NCBI GenBank assembly: GCA_035275625.1
Contig: DATEMK010000363.1
Location: 1 to 12,788, forward strand
Length of the DNA stretch: 12,788 bases
Direction of reading: 5' to 3'
Source of the DNA: DATEMK01 sp035275625
GTDB taxonomy: Bacteria > Bacteroidota > Bacteroidia > AKYH767-A > OLB10
Positions 1 to 7,485 of this stretch are shown piece by piece. Below the pieces are notes generated by a model. It saw only the letters and a program-made list of their open reading frames with translations. It had not been told where the DNA came from and made no database searches. The position numbers and the translations under genes are program-made. Position 1 is the stretch's first letter. Each line of letters begins with the position of its first letter.

Positions 1-1
1 G

Positions 2-910
2 GATGTAAAAGATTCTTTACTAATTAAAGATAAAGTACTGGAAGTTCATCACAATGGAATTTTAAAAAAGGACACCCTATTAAAAGGACTTTTTAACCCG
101 GATTCCCATGAGAATCTTAGAGATACAGTATATAACTTTAGGCCATATTTTATAAGAGAATATTTATATTACTTAGAGAAAGGAAAGGCAATCGAGTTTC
201 CTTCATTTATTACTTTGTATAAGAAACGTAATCCGGTTGGGATAGAAAGGCTTTTTGATGCAATAAGCGGATTAATAAATGCAATGGCATTTTCATTATT
301 AATAAGCAGGCTTGACAGTAAGTTTTTTGGATTACAAAGTACTTTAATTGCATTATTATTTTTGTATGCAGCCCTGCAACCATTTTACAGCATTTTTCAT
401 AGCGAAGGAGGAGTGTATGAAAATTTAAAATCTATTACAATTGCAATTGCATTTTTGCTTAAAATAATTTTATTTTTAATATTGCTTTACTTGCTTGAAA
501 TGCGGAGGTTTCATACTTACTTTTTTTGCTTTAGGGAATTGGACAGAAGAGCGGATGCGGTGTATGACAATCAATTCGAGATTGTGCCTTTTTTAGAAGC
601 GCACGTACAAAAATATTCTTTTTATATACTTAACAAGGATAAAAAAGTTTTTAAAACGGATAGATTATTTGAAAGTCATGATTTATGTATTGATACTATT
701 GAAAGGATGCAAAAAGTGATTGGTGGTAAAGAGAAAGTATTTGAATGCGATATTGAACTTGAGAAAGATAAAGGCGCTCACATTTTGTATTTATGGTTTG
801 AGGGCTTTAAATTATATAGCAAAGATTTTGAGAATGAGGAGGAGAAGCATAATTTTGAAATTGATGCTGCGGAGAAGCTGCCGTATTGTAAGATTAGTTT
901 TGAGGTGTGA
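2..910 (+). CDS. Membrane protein of unknown function, 5' end outside the window
   Basis: The frame is open from base 2 to a TGA at 908-910, giving 302 visible residues, so the real start lies upstream. A TTG at 215 is not needed as a start because the reading frame continues through it. The visible protein begins with a charged, tyrosine-rich segment. It then has three hydrophobic stretches at about visible residues 90-102, 113-133 and 144-165, the last being very Leu/Ile-rich. A soluble tail of about 135 residues follows, rich in Phe, Glu and Lys. This suggests a small membrane domain with a cytoplasmic or periplasmic C-terminal domain. I do not recognise the family and assign no function. 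The gene converges on the next one with only 10 bases between the stops, and I see no hairpin terminator there. Confidence 0.8.
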   Translation, partial: DVKDSLLIKDKVLEVHHNGILKKDTLLKGLFNPDSHENLRDTVYNFRPYFIREYLYYLEKGKAIEFPSFITLYKKRNPVGIERLFDAISGLINAMAFSLLISRLDSKFFGLQSTLIALLFLYAALQPFYSIFHSEGGVYENLKSITIAIAFLLKIILFLILLYLLEMRRFHTYFFCFRELDRRADAVYDNQFEIVPFLEAHVQKYSFYILNKDKKVFKTDRLFESHDLCIDTIERMQKVIGGKEKVFECDIELEKDKGAHILYLWFEGFKLYSKDFENEEEKHNFEIDAAEKLPYCKISFEV

Positions 911-920
911 GCTTAATGTG

Positions 921-1325
921 TTAATTATCCTTTTTCCATGCAGGGAAACCTGCGGGTGCATAGCTTGTTTTAAAATCCTCCGGGTTTTCAGAAGCGGTTT
1001 CCGTCATGTTCCAGTTGCTTTTATTTTCAGCAGGCAGTTCATGAGGCGGTCCTTCAATTTCACTCACAAATTCAATTCCCGCCACTTTGCCGCATTCAGT
1101 CATGTCAATAATGATAAGCCCTTTTACAGGGTCGTTCAGCATGGCTCCGCCTTTCAGCGGGAAGCCTTCATTAAAATATACGTAAGCGGGGCTCTCCCAC
1201 CGGCAGGAAGTGCAGTCTTTTAATGCACTTAGTATATCGGTGCGCTCCGGGATTTGTTTTTGTACCAGCTCCATGATCCATGCAGGGTCATAAGCGGATG
1301 ATGTGCTTTTTTGTTTTGTTTTCAT
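921..1325 (-). CDS. Hypothetical protein, 134 residues
   Basis: An ATG at 1325 (minus strand) opens a 134-codon frame ending with TAA at 921-923. The protein is soluble and mildly acidic, with no signal peptide or membrane segment. It begins with a Lys/Ser/Thr-rich stretch and has a CTSC cysteine pair near residue 38. A central region (about residues 45-95) alternates hydrophobic and glycine residues in a way that suggests a small beta-rich fold. The tail is acidic and polar and ends in Trp-Lys-Lys. I do not recognise the family. Codon use and amino-acid composition look like a real gene, and the overlapping plus-strand frame gives a Cys/Arg-rich unlikely peptide. The tandem repeat array lies 58 bases upstream of its start, so the array could influence its expression. 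Confidence 0.7.
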   Translation of the reverse strand: MKTKQKSTSSAYDPAWIMELVQKQIPERTDILSALKDCTSCRWESPAYVYFNEGFPLKGGAMLNDPVKGLIIIDMTECGKVAGIEFVSEIEGPPHELPAENKSNWNMTETASENPEDFKTSYAPAGFPAWKKDN

Positions 1326-1383
1326 AAATGGATATATATAATATAAGGTGTTATAAATTTTTCTGTTCTGTTTTAAACTTTTT

Positions 1384-1575
1384 CAGTACATGAATAATTC
1401 ATTTTTATTGACATCTGGTTTGTTTGAGTACACGAATGATTCATTTTTATTTGCATTTGATTTATTTAAGTACATAAATGATTTATTCGTGTTGTTAGTT
1501 GGTTCATTTAAGTTCTCAAATGGTCCATTCATGTTGTTATTTAATTTATTCGGGTACACGAATGATTCATTTGTT
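1384..1575. repeat. Degenerate 42-bp tandem repeat, about 4.5 copies, with a 21-bp sub-period
   Basis: Four full copies of exactly 42 bp (1384-1425, 1426-1467, 1468-1509, 1510-1551) and a partial fifth copy (from 1552) follow one another without spacers. The best conserved part is the first half, typified by GTACACGAATGATTCATTT, seen nearly unchanged in copies 2 and 5. Its AATGA-T-TCATT core is a short palindrome. The second half ends in a related TGATTTATTT-like sequence, giving a weaker 21-bp period. Because 42 is a multiple of three, a 70-codon frame (1390-1602) runs through it, encoding a Phe-rich 14-residue repeat of the NDSF...DLFKYT type. Differences between copies change amino acids freely, so a protein is possible but not favoured. 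The array sits in the divergent gap between the genes at 1325 and 1794. Confidence 0.8.
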
Positions 1576-1793
1576 TCTTCGTTTTCCGGGGCTTACGGCT
1601 GAATCCTGCTTTATTTACACTGAAATGCATCGTTTCATTCCACGAATTATCTTACCCTTCCGTTGAGGGGAATACCCTACTTTAAGGTTTTAAAAGCTGA
1701 TTAAGCGGGGGTGTTCATTGCAAAAGCTTCCGGATGCTTTCAAAACGGAGCTTTAAGTGTAACGCCCTGCGTATGGTTGCGTTTAAAAAAATT

Positions 1794-2411
1794 ATGATAC
1801 AAAAAATAAAACGAGGCACGTCAGGGCAGCGGGATGCTGCTCTGAATGTGTTTGCCCAGCACATCCTCGAAGAAATGACGGGTAATTTAAGTTTCCCAAC
1901 ACCCACACCTTCATTAGCTGTAATCACCACTGCCCGTGAGGATTATGCCGTTGCACTTGCCGAAGCGGAAGACCGCGACAGGCAGAAGGTGCTTATTAAA
2001 AACCAGCGCAAGAGGGAATTGAAAGCCCATCTTGACCGGCTGTTTGATTATGTGGTCCTGACAGGCGGTTCGGACATTGAAATTCTGACCAGCTCAGGAT
2101 TTCCGCTTGCAAAAGACCGTACTCCGGTAGGCGATATGCCTATGCCTTCCGGTTTCAGGGTTACGGAAGGAAAAGGATCGGGTGAAGTGGAAATGCGTTT
2201 AAAAAAGATTCATGGTGCAGATAGTTACGTGTACCAGTATCTTGCATCTCCATCGCCCGAAGTGGAGAACTGGGTAACCGTGAATGATCCTGCCACGAGG
2301 ATAACGGTTAAAGGATTGGTGCCCGGTACGCAGTACAAATTCAGGGTAGCCGCTGTGGGAGCGAAGGGACAAGGTCCGTGGAGTGATGTGATTACGCGGT
2401 TTGTGGCATAA
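1794..2411 (+). CDS. Fibronectin type III domain protein without signal peptide
   Basis: The protein has two parts. Residues 1 to about 80 are alpha-helical and charged, including KRGTSGQRDAALNVFAQHI and a run of Ala/Glu/Asp/Arg residues, in a pattern I associate with a Bacteroidota family of FN3 proteins. Residues about 116-205 are a fibronectin type III domain with the classic G-L-x-P-G-T-x-Y-x-F-R-V signature and a G-P-W-S-D near the end. I place the start at the ATG at 1794, because the family-like sequence begins there. ATGs at 1734 and 1773 are in frame and would add 20 or 7 residues without similarity to anything. No start has a clear ribosome binding site. There is no signal peptide or sorting domain, so the protein is probably cytoplasmic or exported by an unknown route. 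FN3 domains usually bind proteins or glycans; the ligand here is unknown. Confidence 0.8.
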   Translation: MIQKIKRGTSGQRDAALNVFAQHILEEMTGNLSFPTPTPSLAVITTAREDYAVALAEAEDRDRQKVLIKNQRKRELKAHLDRLFDYVVLTGGSDIEILTSSGFPLAKDRTPVGDMPMPSGFRVTEGKGSGEVEMRLKKIHGADSYVYQYLASPSPEVENWVTVNDPATRITVKGLVPGTQYKFRVAAVGAKGQGPWSDVITRFVA

Positions 2412-2428
2412 TTGAAAAGTGGTTTTTT

Positions 2429-2466
2429 AAAAAAGCCTGTCCGTAGTACTACGGACAGGCTTTTTT
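2429..2466. terminator. Bidirectional terminator, perfect 38-bp palindrome
   Basis: Six A residues, a 26-bp GC-rich perfect palindrome (left arm GCCTGTCCGTAG, right arm its exact complement) and six T residues form a symmetric hairpin. It lies 17 bases after the stop of the FN3 gene and 44 bases beyond the stop of the convergent gene at 2511. Read from either strand the stem is followed by a T tract, so it should work as an intrinsic terminator for both genes. Confidence 0.9.
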
Positions 2467-2510
2467 ATTGCATGCACTCGCTTTCATTCTTGTCTCAGCG
2501 ATTTAAAATA

Positions 2511-2882
2511 TCAAATGGCTTTGCGGTCCTGCCGGTTTGTGCGGATACTCAGCGCCAAGCTTATTAAAAATACAGCAACCGTGGCAATATCCACTAACTG
2601 CGTTGAAAAATTTATACCGGTTAGCTTGAGCAGCAGAAAATGAATATAGGAATTTGATTGATCATCATAGCCGAGCCGGGCTCTTACCAGCCAATGCCAA
2701 TCGGTGCAAAAACAATATCCCCATCCATACCAAATTCCTAATACAAACCATGAAAAGCCGGTGAGAGCAAGTGTCACCAGGTTCCATCTTCTTGTTTTAT
2801 ACCAAATCCACCCGAAAATATTGAACAGGATAAGCACAGTGTGAAAAATAAAAAAAAATACATCAAGAAGCCTGTAAAACAT
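2511..2882 (-). CDS. Small membrane protein, DUF2784-like
   Basis: The protein is 123 residues and mostly hydrophobic. Membrane segments are likely at about residues 5-28 and 33-52, with another near 95-113. Between them is a Cys/Trp-rich stretch, GYCFCTDWHWLVRARLG (residues 55-71). From memory this resembles the DUF2784 family of short multi-pass membrane proteins, whose conserved loop follows a G-x-C-P-L-T-x-W-E-like pattern; the match is moderate. The family has no established function. The start is the ATG at 2882; there is no good Shine-Dalgarno sequence, which is normal in Bacteroidota. It is separated from the upstream minus-strand lipoprotein gene by a terminator hairpin, so it is probably transcribed on its own, and it ends into the palindromic terminator at 2429-2466. 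Confidence 0.75.
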   Translation of the reverse strand: MFYRLLDVFFFIFHTVLILFNIFGWIWYKTRRWNLVTLALTGFSWFVLGIWYGWGYCFCTDWHWLVRARLGYDDQSNSYIHFLLLKLTGINFSTQLVDIATVAVFLISLALSIRTNRQDRKAI

Positions 2883-2934
2883 TTAAAGGTTTTGGTCAAA
2901 CAAAAGTAAATTTATTTTTCCGTCCTTAAAAAAT

Positions 2935-2967
2935 AAAAACCTGCCTGTACAATACAGGCAGGTTTTT
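2935..2967 (-). terminator. Intrinsic terminator of the lipoprotein gene
   Basis: A 15-bp perfect stem (left arm AAAAACCTGCCTGTA, 2935-2949) with a 3-base loop (2950-2952) and the matching right arm (2953-2967). On the minus strand it is followed by a T-rich run. It lies 79 bases past the stop of the minus-strand lipoprotein gene and before the start of the DUF2784-like gene. The A-rich and T-rich flanks are on both sides, so it may also stop plus-strand transcription. Confidence 0.8.
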
Positions 2968-3045
2968 TATTTCCTTTTTTTCTTCCCGCTGCCTGGGAAC
3001 TAAAAGAAAATATTTAAAATCCTTTAAGATTTTCAACTGTTATTT

Positions 3046-3606
3046 TTATTTACCATCAAAAACCTCGTACTTATTAACGATCAGCGAACTGATGTTAAGC
3101 AAGTCTTCTGCTTTTACTCTCACATTGTACAAATTTGATTTCGCGTACGGATCATTATAGTCCTTTAATGTTACCGTATAACTCCCGTTGTTGTAAGAAG
3201 TAAGCACCGTTGGTATATCTGCCTGGATGATATCATTGGCATTTGCAGATACACCGGATGGAACGGAGCGATCAAAAAGACCCGATGATTCAAATAAATT
3301 TTTCAGCACAGAAGATTCACTATCCATCGTAAATGTTTTTTTCCCGATGAACGCTGTATTTCTTCTCCCTTCAAAGACCACCCTCTGGTCGGAATAAACG
3401 GTGACCTGGTAATCAGGCAGCACGCTTCGCCCCGCCATGTGATCAATCTTTATCATTTCATAAGGAAGTGCATTTTTCATAGCATTATCCGTTGAGGAGG
3501 AGGAGGGCTGCATTGATTCATCTTTCGAACAAGCCGAAAGCATGAATACAATAACGGAAATTCCAAACAGGGTTCGGAATTTTGTTGTTGATTTAATAGT
3601 ATTCAT
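3046..3606 (-). CDS. Surface-type lipoprotein, DUF6438-like
   Basis: The protein is 186 residues and starts with a lipoprotein signal peptide: basic start, hydrophobic core, and lipobox L-S-A-C with the lipidated cysteine at residue 26. The residues right after it, S-K-D-E, fit the K-(D/E)-(D/E) export signal that in Capnocytophaga and relatives sends lipoproteins to the outer face of the outer membrane. A Ser/Asn-rich linker follows. The main domain (about residues 48-175) has the pattern Y-Q-V-T-V-Y-S-D-x-x-V-V-F-E-G-R and, later, D-I-P-T. It resembles the DUF6438 family, a Bacteroidota domain of unknown function. The usual cysteine pair that I associate with many DUF6438 proteins is not obvious here. 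The gene stands alone, with its own promoter-like element (3629-3661) and terminator (2935-2967). Confidence 0.85.
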   Translation of the reverse strand: MNTIKSTTKFRTLFGISVIVFMLSACSKDESMQPSSSSTDNAMKNALPYEMIKIDHMAGRSVLPDYQVTVYSDQRVVFEGRRNTAFIGKKTFTMDSESSVLKNLFESSGLFDRSVPSGVSANANDIIQADIPTVLTSYNNGSYTVTLKDYNDPYAKSNLYNVRVKAEDLLNISSLIVNKYEVFDGK

Positions 3607-3628
3607 GGCTTTAATGATTTTAAATTGT

Positions 3629-3661
3629 TAAACTTATAATTACTTTATAATTTTTGCTAAA
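3629..3661 (-). promoter_or_regulatory. Candidate Bacteroidota promoter of the lipoprotein gene
   Basis: On the minus strand, TTTA (3661-3658), a 21-base spacer and TAAGTTTA (3636-3629) match the Bacteroidota consensus TTTG-N19-21-TAnnTTTG with one mismatch in each box. It ends 22 bases before the start codon. The region is AT-rich, so chance matches are possible. Confidence 0.3.
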
Positions 3662-3906
3662 AACCAGTGCCACCAATAATGTATTTGCTTAATAAATTTA
3701 ATTTCAAATCATTCAGCGTTATTATGAATTAAGATAATGTGGAAAAGTTCACTCAATATGAATAAAAATTACCCAATCTTTAAACCGGGCAATCCCATAC
3801 ATTCTCTTTTGTGAATGGTGAAAAGCTGATCAAAAACAATTACAGTAGTAATACCGATTTAATCAATGAATATTAACAACGCTAAAATCCCATTGTTAAT
3901 AACATA
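3662..3906. other. AT-rich intergenic stretch with no recognised gene
   Basis: This part of the 380-base gap between the lipoprotein gene start and the end of the large T9SS cargo gene shows no convincing reading frame, RNA gene or repeat. It is AT-rich. The right end of the gap holds the palindromic repeat at 3907-3964. Confidence 0.5.
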
Positions 3907-3964
3907 GCCACTAATGGCACTAATCAGCGCTAATTAATTCGTGCAAATTAGTGTAATTCGTGGC
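3907..3964. repeat. Imperfect palindromic interspersed-type repeat (ATTAGTG/ATTCGTG)
   Basis: The 58 bases form a long imperfect inverted repeat. The outer arms GCCACTAATGGCACTAAT and ATTAGTGTAATTCGTGGC pair with a few mismatches, and an inner GCGCTAATTAATTCGTGC folds on itself. From memory, sequences of the type ATTAGTGTAATTCGTGGC recur in the intergenic regions of many Bacteroidota genomes. Only one copy is in this window, so its repetitive nature is knowledge, not observation. It lies 22 bases past the stop of the minus-strand cargo gene and could serve as its transcription end, although it lacks a strong T tract. Confidence 0.6.
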
Positions 3965-3986
3965 GTACAAAAGGATGATAAAAAAC

Positions 3987-6900
3987 TCAGTCCGTCTTCA
4001 CCAGTTTAAGCACCCTTTGTTGGTTGCCGTCACTGATCACCGCTGAATAAATTCCCACACTTAATTCCCCTTTCGGGATGGTATATTCACTGCTGTTCAC
4101 TTGTACTGTTGAAATTGATTTTCCAACGATGTCCAGGATTTCAATTGATATAGTTTCAGAAATACTATTCGAAAATTCAAAATTAAAATCTCCATTTGAA
4201 GGATTCGGAAAGACACTTGCGTTGAATGCATTTTCATCTTCAGCTTCGCTTTCACGGCAGGGAACAGATACAGTAACTGCAGCCGAAGTTGTGCTGCAGC
4301 TAAAGCTGTTAGTGACCTGCACCTGGTAATTTCCTGCTGTCAGTGCTGCATAATCAATAGCCGTAGCCCCGGTGATAAAGCCGGAGTTCTTTTTCCATTT
4401 ATAAGTAAGGCCGCTTCCCGTGTTTGCGCTCAATACAACACTATCACCTGCGCAAAACGTCACAGGTCCCTGCGGAGTAATGGTCGCAACCGGCAGCGGG
4501 TTTATAGTAATGGTAATTCCATTTACTGTAGTGGCTGTGCATCCTGTTGTTATATCCGTTATCCTCACCTGGTAAAGTCCTGTTTCAGAAGCATTGTAAA
4601 AATATTTATGTGTACCGGTCCCTGTAAGTTCAATACCGTTTTTCAGCCATTCATAGTGGTAGCTTGAACTGGAATAAGCATTCAGCTTAACTTTTTTTCC
4701 CTCGCAGCCTGTCGTTAGCCCTGTAGCAGTTATAATTGTGTAGGGCTGAGAATATGACCAGGCGGTCACAGCATTTTGCTTTTTAAGAAAACATCCTGAT
4801 ATTGGATTAGTCATTATTACCGTATATTGTCCGTTAGTGTTTACATAAAAGCTGTGTGGGTCAGGAGGTGAAAATGCAATATCATTTTTCAGCCATTGGA
4901 TCATATTTATGTTGTAGGTCTGAAGCGTTATAAGCGCAGAATCACCGGGGCAGAAGAAAGCTGTAGCAGGTGAAACTGTACCGTAAGGGATAGGCGAACT
5001 GCCCGCATGAATCGTATCGGAAAAAGAATGGCATCCGAATTCATTGACAATTTCCACTGAGTAATCCCCGCTCTGCACCGCAAGGAAGGTAGATCCATTG
5101 CTGTGTGGCGTGATATTATAACCGTCATCTGTAAGGATGATTGAATCTGTAACAGCCTGGCTGTTAAAATGCCAGTAATATACAGGTAGCCTATAAGAGC
5201 CGGGTATTAGTGTAATGAGTGAATTAAGAGGTGCGCAGTTTGAAATGCCCCCGTTAACGGCCAGGCTTGCTTCATCCGGGGCTCCGACTTTTAAATTTCC
5301 TTCGTAGTTAAGTGTTCCGTTAAATACCGGAGAGGTGGAAACTACCCGTATCCTGTAAGGCTCTGTATCTATACTGTTATATATATTTATATTAGCAGGA
5401 ATAACACAGGTAACAGGCGAAGATGTACCGGTGCCGATGTTATGTTTTACAGTAAAATTTCCGGAGTAAATGTTAATAGTGCCTAATTGTACGTTGAAGG
5501 TATTGGAAGAATTAAATAATGTGGAGTCGCAGGAAAAGCTGACAATCAGAGTGTCTCCGCTGCAATAGCCCTCCTTCAGAGGCGAAATATGTACAGCGCT
5601 GATGGCTTTCATCCAATTGCGCACAAAAATAAATTTTGTTGTGTCAGCGGTGGCAAAACAGGGTGCCAGGTCGGTGGTCTGCCAGAGAATGGGATGAAGA
5701 CCCGTTCCTGCCGAGTCAGGATAAAATTTATTATCCGAAACACCGGTACCGCTGAACCCTCCCCCGTAGCCTGATGAAAGCTCAACGGGTCCGTCATTCA
5801 GCTGAACTGTATCCGGAAGAAAGAAATCAGGATGTACGATTCCGCCATTTGTATAAAAATTAGTGCGCCAGCCCGTGGAAGGACATCCTGTTGCTGTATC
5901 TGTAATAATTACTTTGTATCCGTCTCCTCCGCTGTAGATTCCAGTAAGGGTATCATTTGTTTTATTGAGCGAAACATAACCGTTTATCCCGTATGATTTT
6001 TTAAACCATTGATACGTGTAATTTCCGGGCGGAGCAACTAACACACCAGGGGCACAGCAGGTGGGCGAAGTGCCGCCATCAGGAAAAAACATATTTGAAA
6101 CCAGAATTTCAGCCGGGGGCGGGTAAGCAAACTGCGAAACTTTAACCGCTTTGCCAATTACTTCCGGATTGTTTGATACCACCCTGATTTTATACTTATT
6201 TCCTGAAGGATTAAAGAAGGGAGTATTGGCCGTTATAGGTGAGAAGATGCCTGTGCCTAAAACCATGGGATTGCTGAAGCTTCCCGAAGCATCAGACAAT
6301 TCTGCCCGGAAACCATCTTCAAAGCCAACCTGGAATTGATTTACAGTAAATGGAACGGGTGTAGTTGATTTTTTGCAGATGGCTTTTATATCACCCGTAG
6401 TGATTTTTACATTTAATTTATTTTGCTGGTTGATCCTGCCCTGGTATACAGCGTAATATCCCGATGCAGCGCCACTTAGTGGCACAGGATCTACGAATAG
6501 GGTGGGAGGGACAAAAATCTGTATGGGGGGATTCACCCATTCTCCATAGCTGTTTTGCTCATGCGACATGTAAAAATTGGCAAAATAAACATTGTTATAC
6601 ATGTCAAATCCTATATTGTCAAAATTAGTTCCTGTAAGATGTGTTGTCCAGGCAACCCCTGATGAATCATATTTTGTAAGCGTGTTGCCGCTGTATGAAT
6701 ATCCGTTTCCGTCATTGTCAAACCATGAACCTTTTGTTGCTCCGGCATGAACTGATACAACCTGCCCGGTGGAAATGCTCACCTCATATACTGTTACTCC
6801 CTGTTTTATCTTGATACGGTTATGGGGAGCTTCGCTAAAGCTTCCTGTTATTGGAGACTGCCAGGCAATAGTTCCGTTGGGTTGAAATTTTTTTATCCCT

Positions 6901-7430
6901 GTACTGGTATTTACTATATAGCTGAGATTATTCTTGCCAAGAATTTGTGTACCGCCTCCGGGTCTTGCCCATAGCAGCGCTCCGGAAGGTGAATACAGTT
7001 TTATGCTGTCGCTTCGTAAAGCAAAACAATAACCCGAATCATTAGCTGAAATACTGTTAGCATTCGTCACGATGTCCCATGAAGGGGTACCCACCTTTAT
7101 TATTTTTTTTTGACCTGAAACTGTTCCGAAAATAAAAACCTCACCGATTTTATCGGCAAAAATCTGCACACCCGTACCATATGTCCAGTAAAGTGACCCC
7201 CAACCAGAAGGCCCTGACCATTTGATATACTGTTCAAGCGTGCAGGCATAACAGGGATGATCAGAAATAAATGTAAAACAATTGCCGTACTGGTCATTTT
7301 TAAAGGCGTCTAAACTCATCCAGGCGTGACCGGAGTATTCAGTCGCAGAAAAAGAACTCATATCATAATACTGGCAGTAGCTTTTTGAAAAAACGAGGAG
7401 TGCAAAAATGAAAGCGTATATTTTTTTCAT
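3987..7430 (-). CDS. Large T9SS-secreted protein with propeller-like and Ig-like domains
   Basis: The protein is 1147 residues. A signal peptide covers residues 1-19/20 (M-K-K, hydrophobic core, then S-Y-C-Q). Residues about 30-290 have repeated short strands with phrases such as KLYSPSGALLW and KKFQPNGTIAW, as in PQQ/NHL-like beta-propellers. Residues about 360-432 and 611-716 are two copies of a Bacteroidota module ending Y-[KR]-I-R-V-V-S; the first has A-E-L-S-D-A-S-G-S-F, the second starts with Y-C-S-G-D. Ig/PKD-like domains with paired cysteines occupy about 433-520 and 718-1057; the last three carry the Q-W-L-K, E-W-L-K or Y-K-W-K-K core and G-x-Y-x-V. Residues about 1069-1147 are a type A T9SS sorting domain (VFPNPSNGDF, then G-I-Y-S-A, ending V-L-K-L-V-K-T-D). 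It should cross the outer membrane and be surface-attached or released. An adhesive or matrix role is inferred; no catalytic motif is seen. Confidence 0.9.
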   Translation of the reverse strand: MKKIYAFIFALLVFSKSYCQYYDMSSFSATEYSGHAWMSLDAFKNDQYGNCFTFISDHPCYACTLEQYIKWSGPSGWGSLYWTYGTGVQIFADKIGEVFIFGTVSGQKKIIKVGTPSWDIVTNANSISANDSGYCFALRSDSIKLYSPSGALLWARPGGGTQILGKNNLSYIVNTSTGIKKFQPNGTIAWQSPITGSFSEAPHNRIKIKQGVTVYEVSISTGQVVSVHAGATKGSWFDNDGNGYSYSGNTLTKYDSSGVAWTTHLTGTNFDNIGFDMYNNVYFANFYMSHEQNSYGEWVNPPIQIFVPPTLFVDPVPLSGAASGYYAVYQGRINQQNKLNVKITTGDIKAICKKSTTPVPFTVNQFQVGFEDGFRAELSDASGSFSNPMVLGTGIFSPITANTPFFNPSGNKYKIRVVSNNPEVIGKAVKVSQFAYPPPAEILVSNMFFPDGGTSPTCCAPGVLVAPPGNYTYQWFKKSYGINGYVSLNKTNDTLTGIYSGGDGYKVIITDTATGCPSTGWRTNFYTNGGIVHPDFFLPDTVQLNDGPVELSSGYGGGFSGTGVSDNKFYPDSAGTGLHPILWQTTDLAPCFATADTTKFIFVRNWMKAISAVHISPLKEGYCSGDTLIVSFSCDSTLFNSSNTFNVQLGTINIYSGNFTVKHNIGTGTSSPVTCVIPANINIYNSIDTEPYRIRVVSTSPVFNGTLNYEGNLKVGAPDEASLAVNGGISNCAPLNSLITLIPGSYRLPVYYWHFNSQAVTDSIILTDDGYNITPHSNGSTFLAVQSGDYSVEIVNEFGCHSFSDTIHAGSSPIPYGTVSPATAFFCPGDSALITLQTYNINMIQWLKNDIAFSPPDPHSFYVNTNGQYTVIMTNPISGCFLKKQNAVTAWSYSQPYTIITATGLTTGCEGKKVKLNAYSSSSYHYEWLKNGIELTGTGTHKYFYNASETGLYQVRITDITTGCTATTVNGITITINPLPVATITPQGPVTFCAGDSVVLSANTGSGLTYKWKKNSGFITGATAIDYAALTAGNYQVQVTNSFSCSTTSAAVTVSVPCRESEAEDENAFNASVFPNPSNGDFNFEFSNSISETISIEILDIVGKSISTVQVNSSEYTIPKGELSVGIYSAVISDGNQQRVLKLVKTD

Positions 7431-7446
7431 AGGTTAGAATTTAATT

Positions 7447-7477
7447 CAAAGTAAAGAAATAAAAACGAATAAAGAAA
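7447..7477 (-). promoter_or_regulatory. Candidate promoter of the large T9SS cargo gene
   Basis: On the minus strand, TTTC (7477-7474), a 19-base spacer and TTACTTTG (7454-7447) match TTTG-N19-21-TAnnTTTG with one mismatch in each box. The start codon is 16 bases further on, so the leader would be only about 10 bases. Confidence 0.35.
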
Positions 7478-7485
7478 GTCATTTG

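Noticed and set aside
720..1223. A 167-codon plus-strand frame overlapping two genes
   Set aside because: It overlaps the end of the membrane protein gene and lies opposite the 134-residue gene, and its Cys/Arg/Phe-rich composition looks like a shadow.
1384..1575. CRISPR array
   Set aside because: The copies are directly adjacent with no unique spacers, the unit is degenerate, and no cas gene is present.
1390..1602. A 70-codon frame through the tandem array as a protein-coding gene
   Set aside because: The frame is explained by the 42-bp period being divisible by three. Copies differ mainly by amino-acid-changing substitutions, and there is no start context or family resemblance. It is kept as a repeat and the coding option is noted.
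1722..1757. Stem-loop AAAGCTTCCG...CGGAGCTTT as a riboswitch or leader element of the FN3 gene
   Set aside because: The stem has a bulge and a 13-base loop, matches no riboswitch class I know, and lies close to possible upstream starts. The evidence is too weak.
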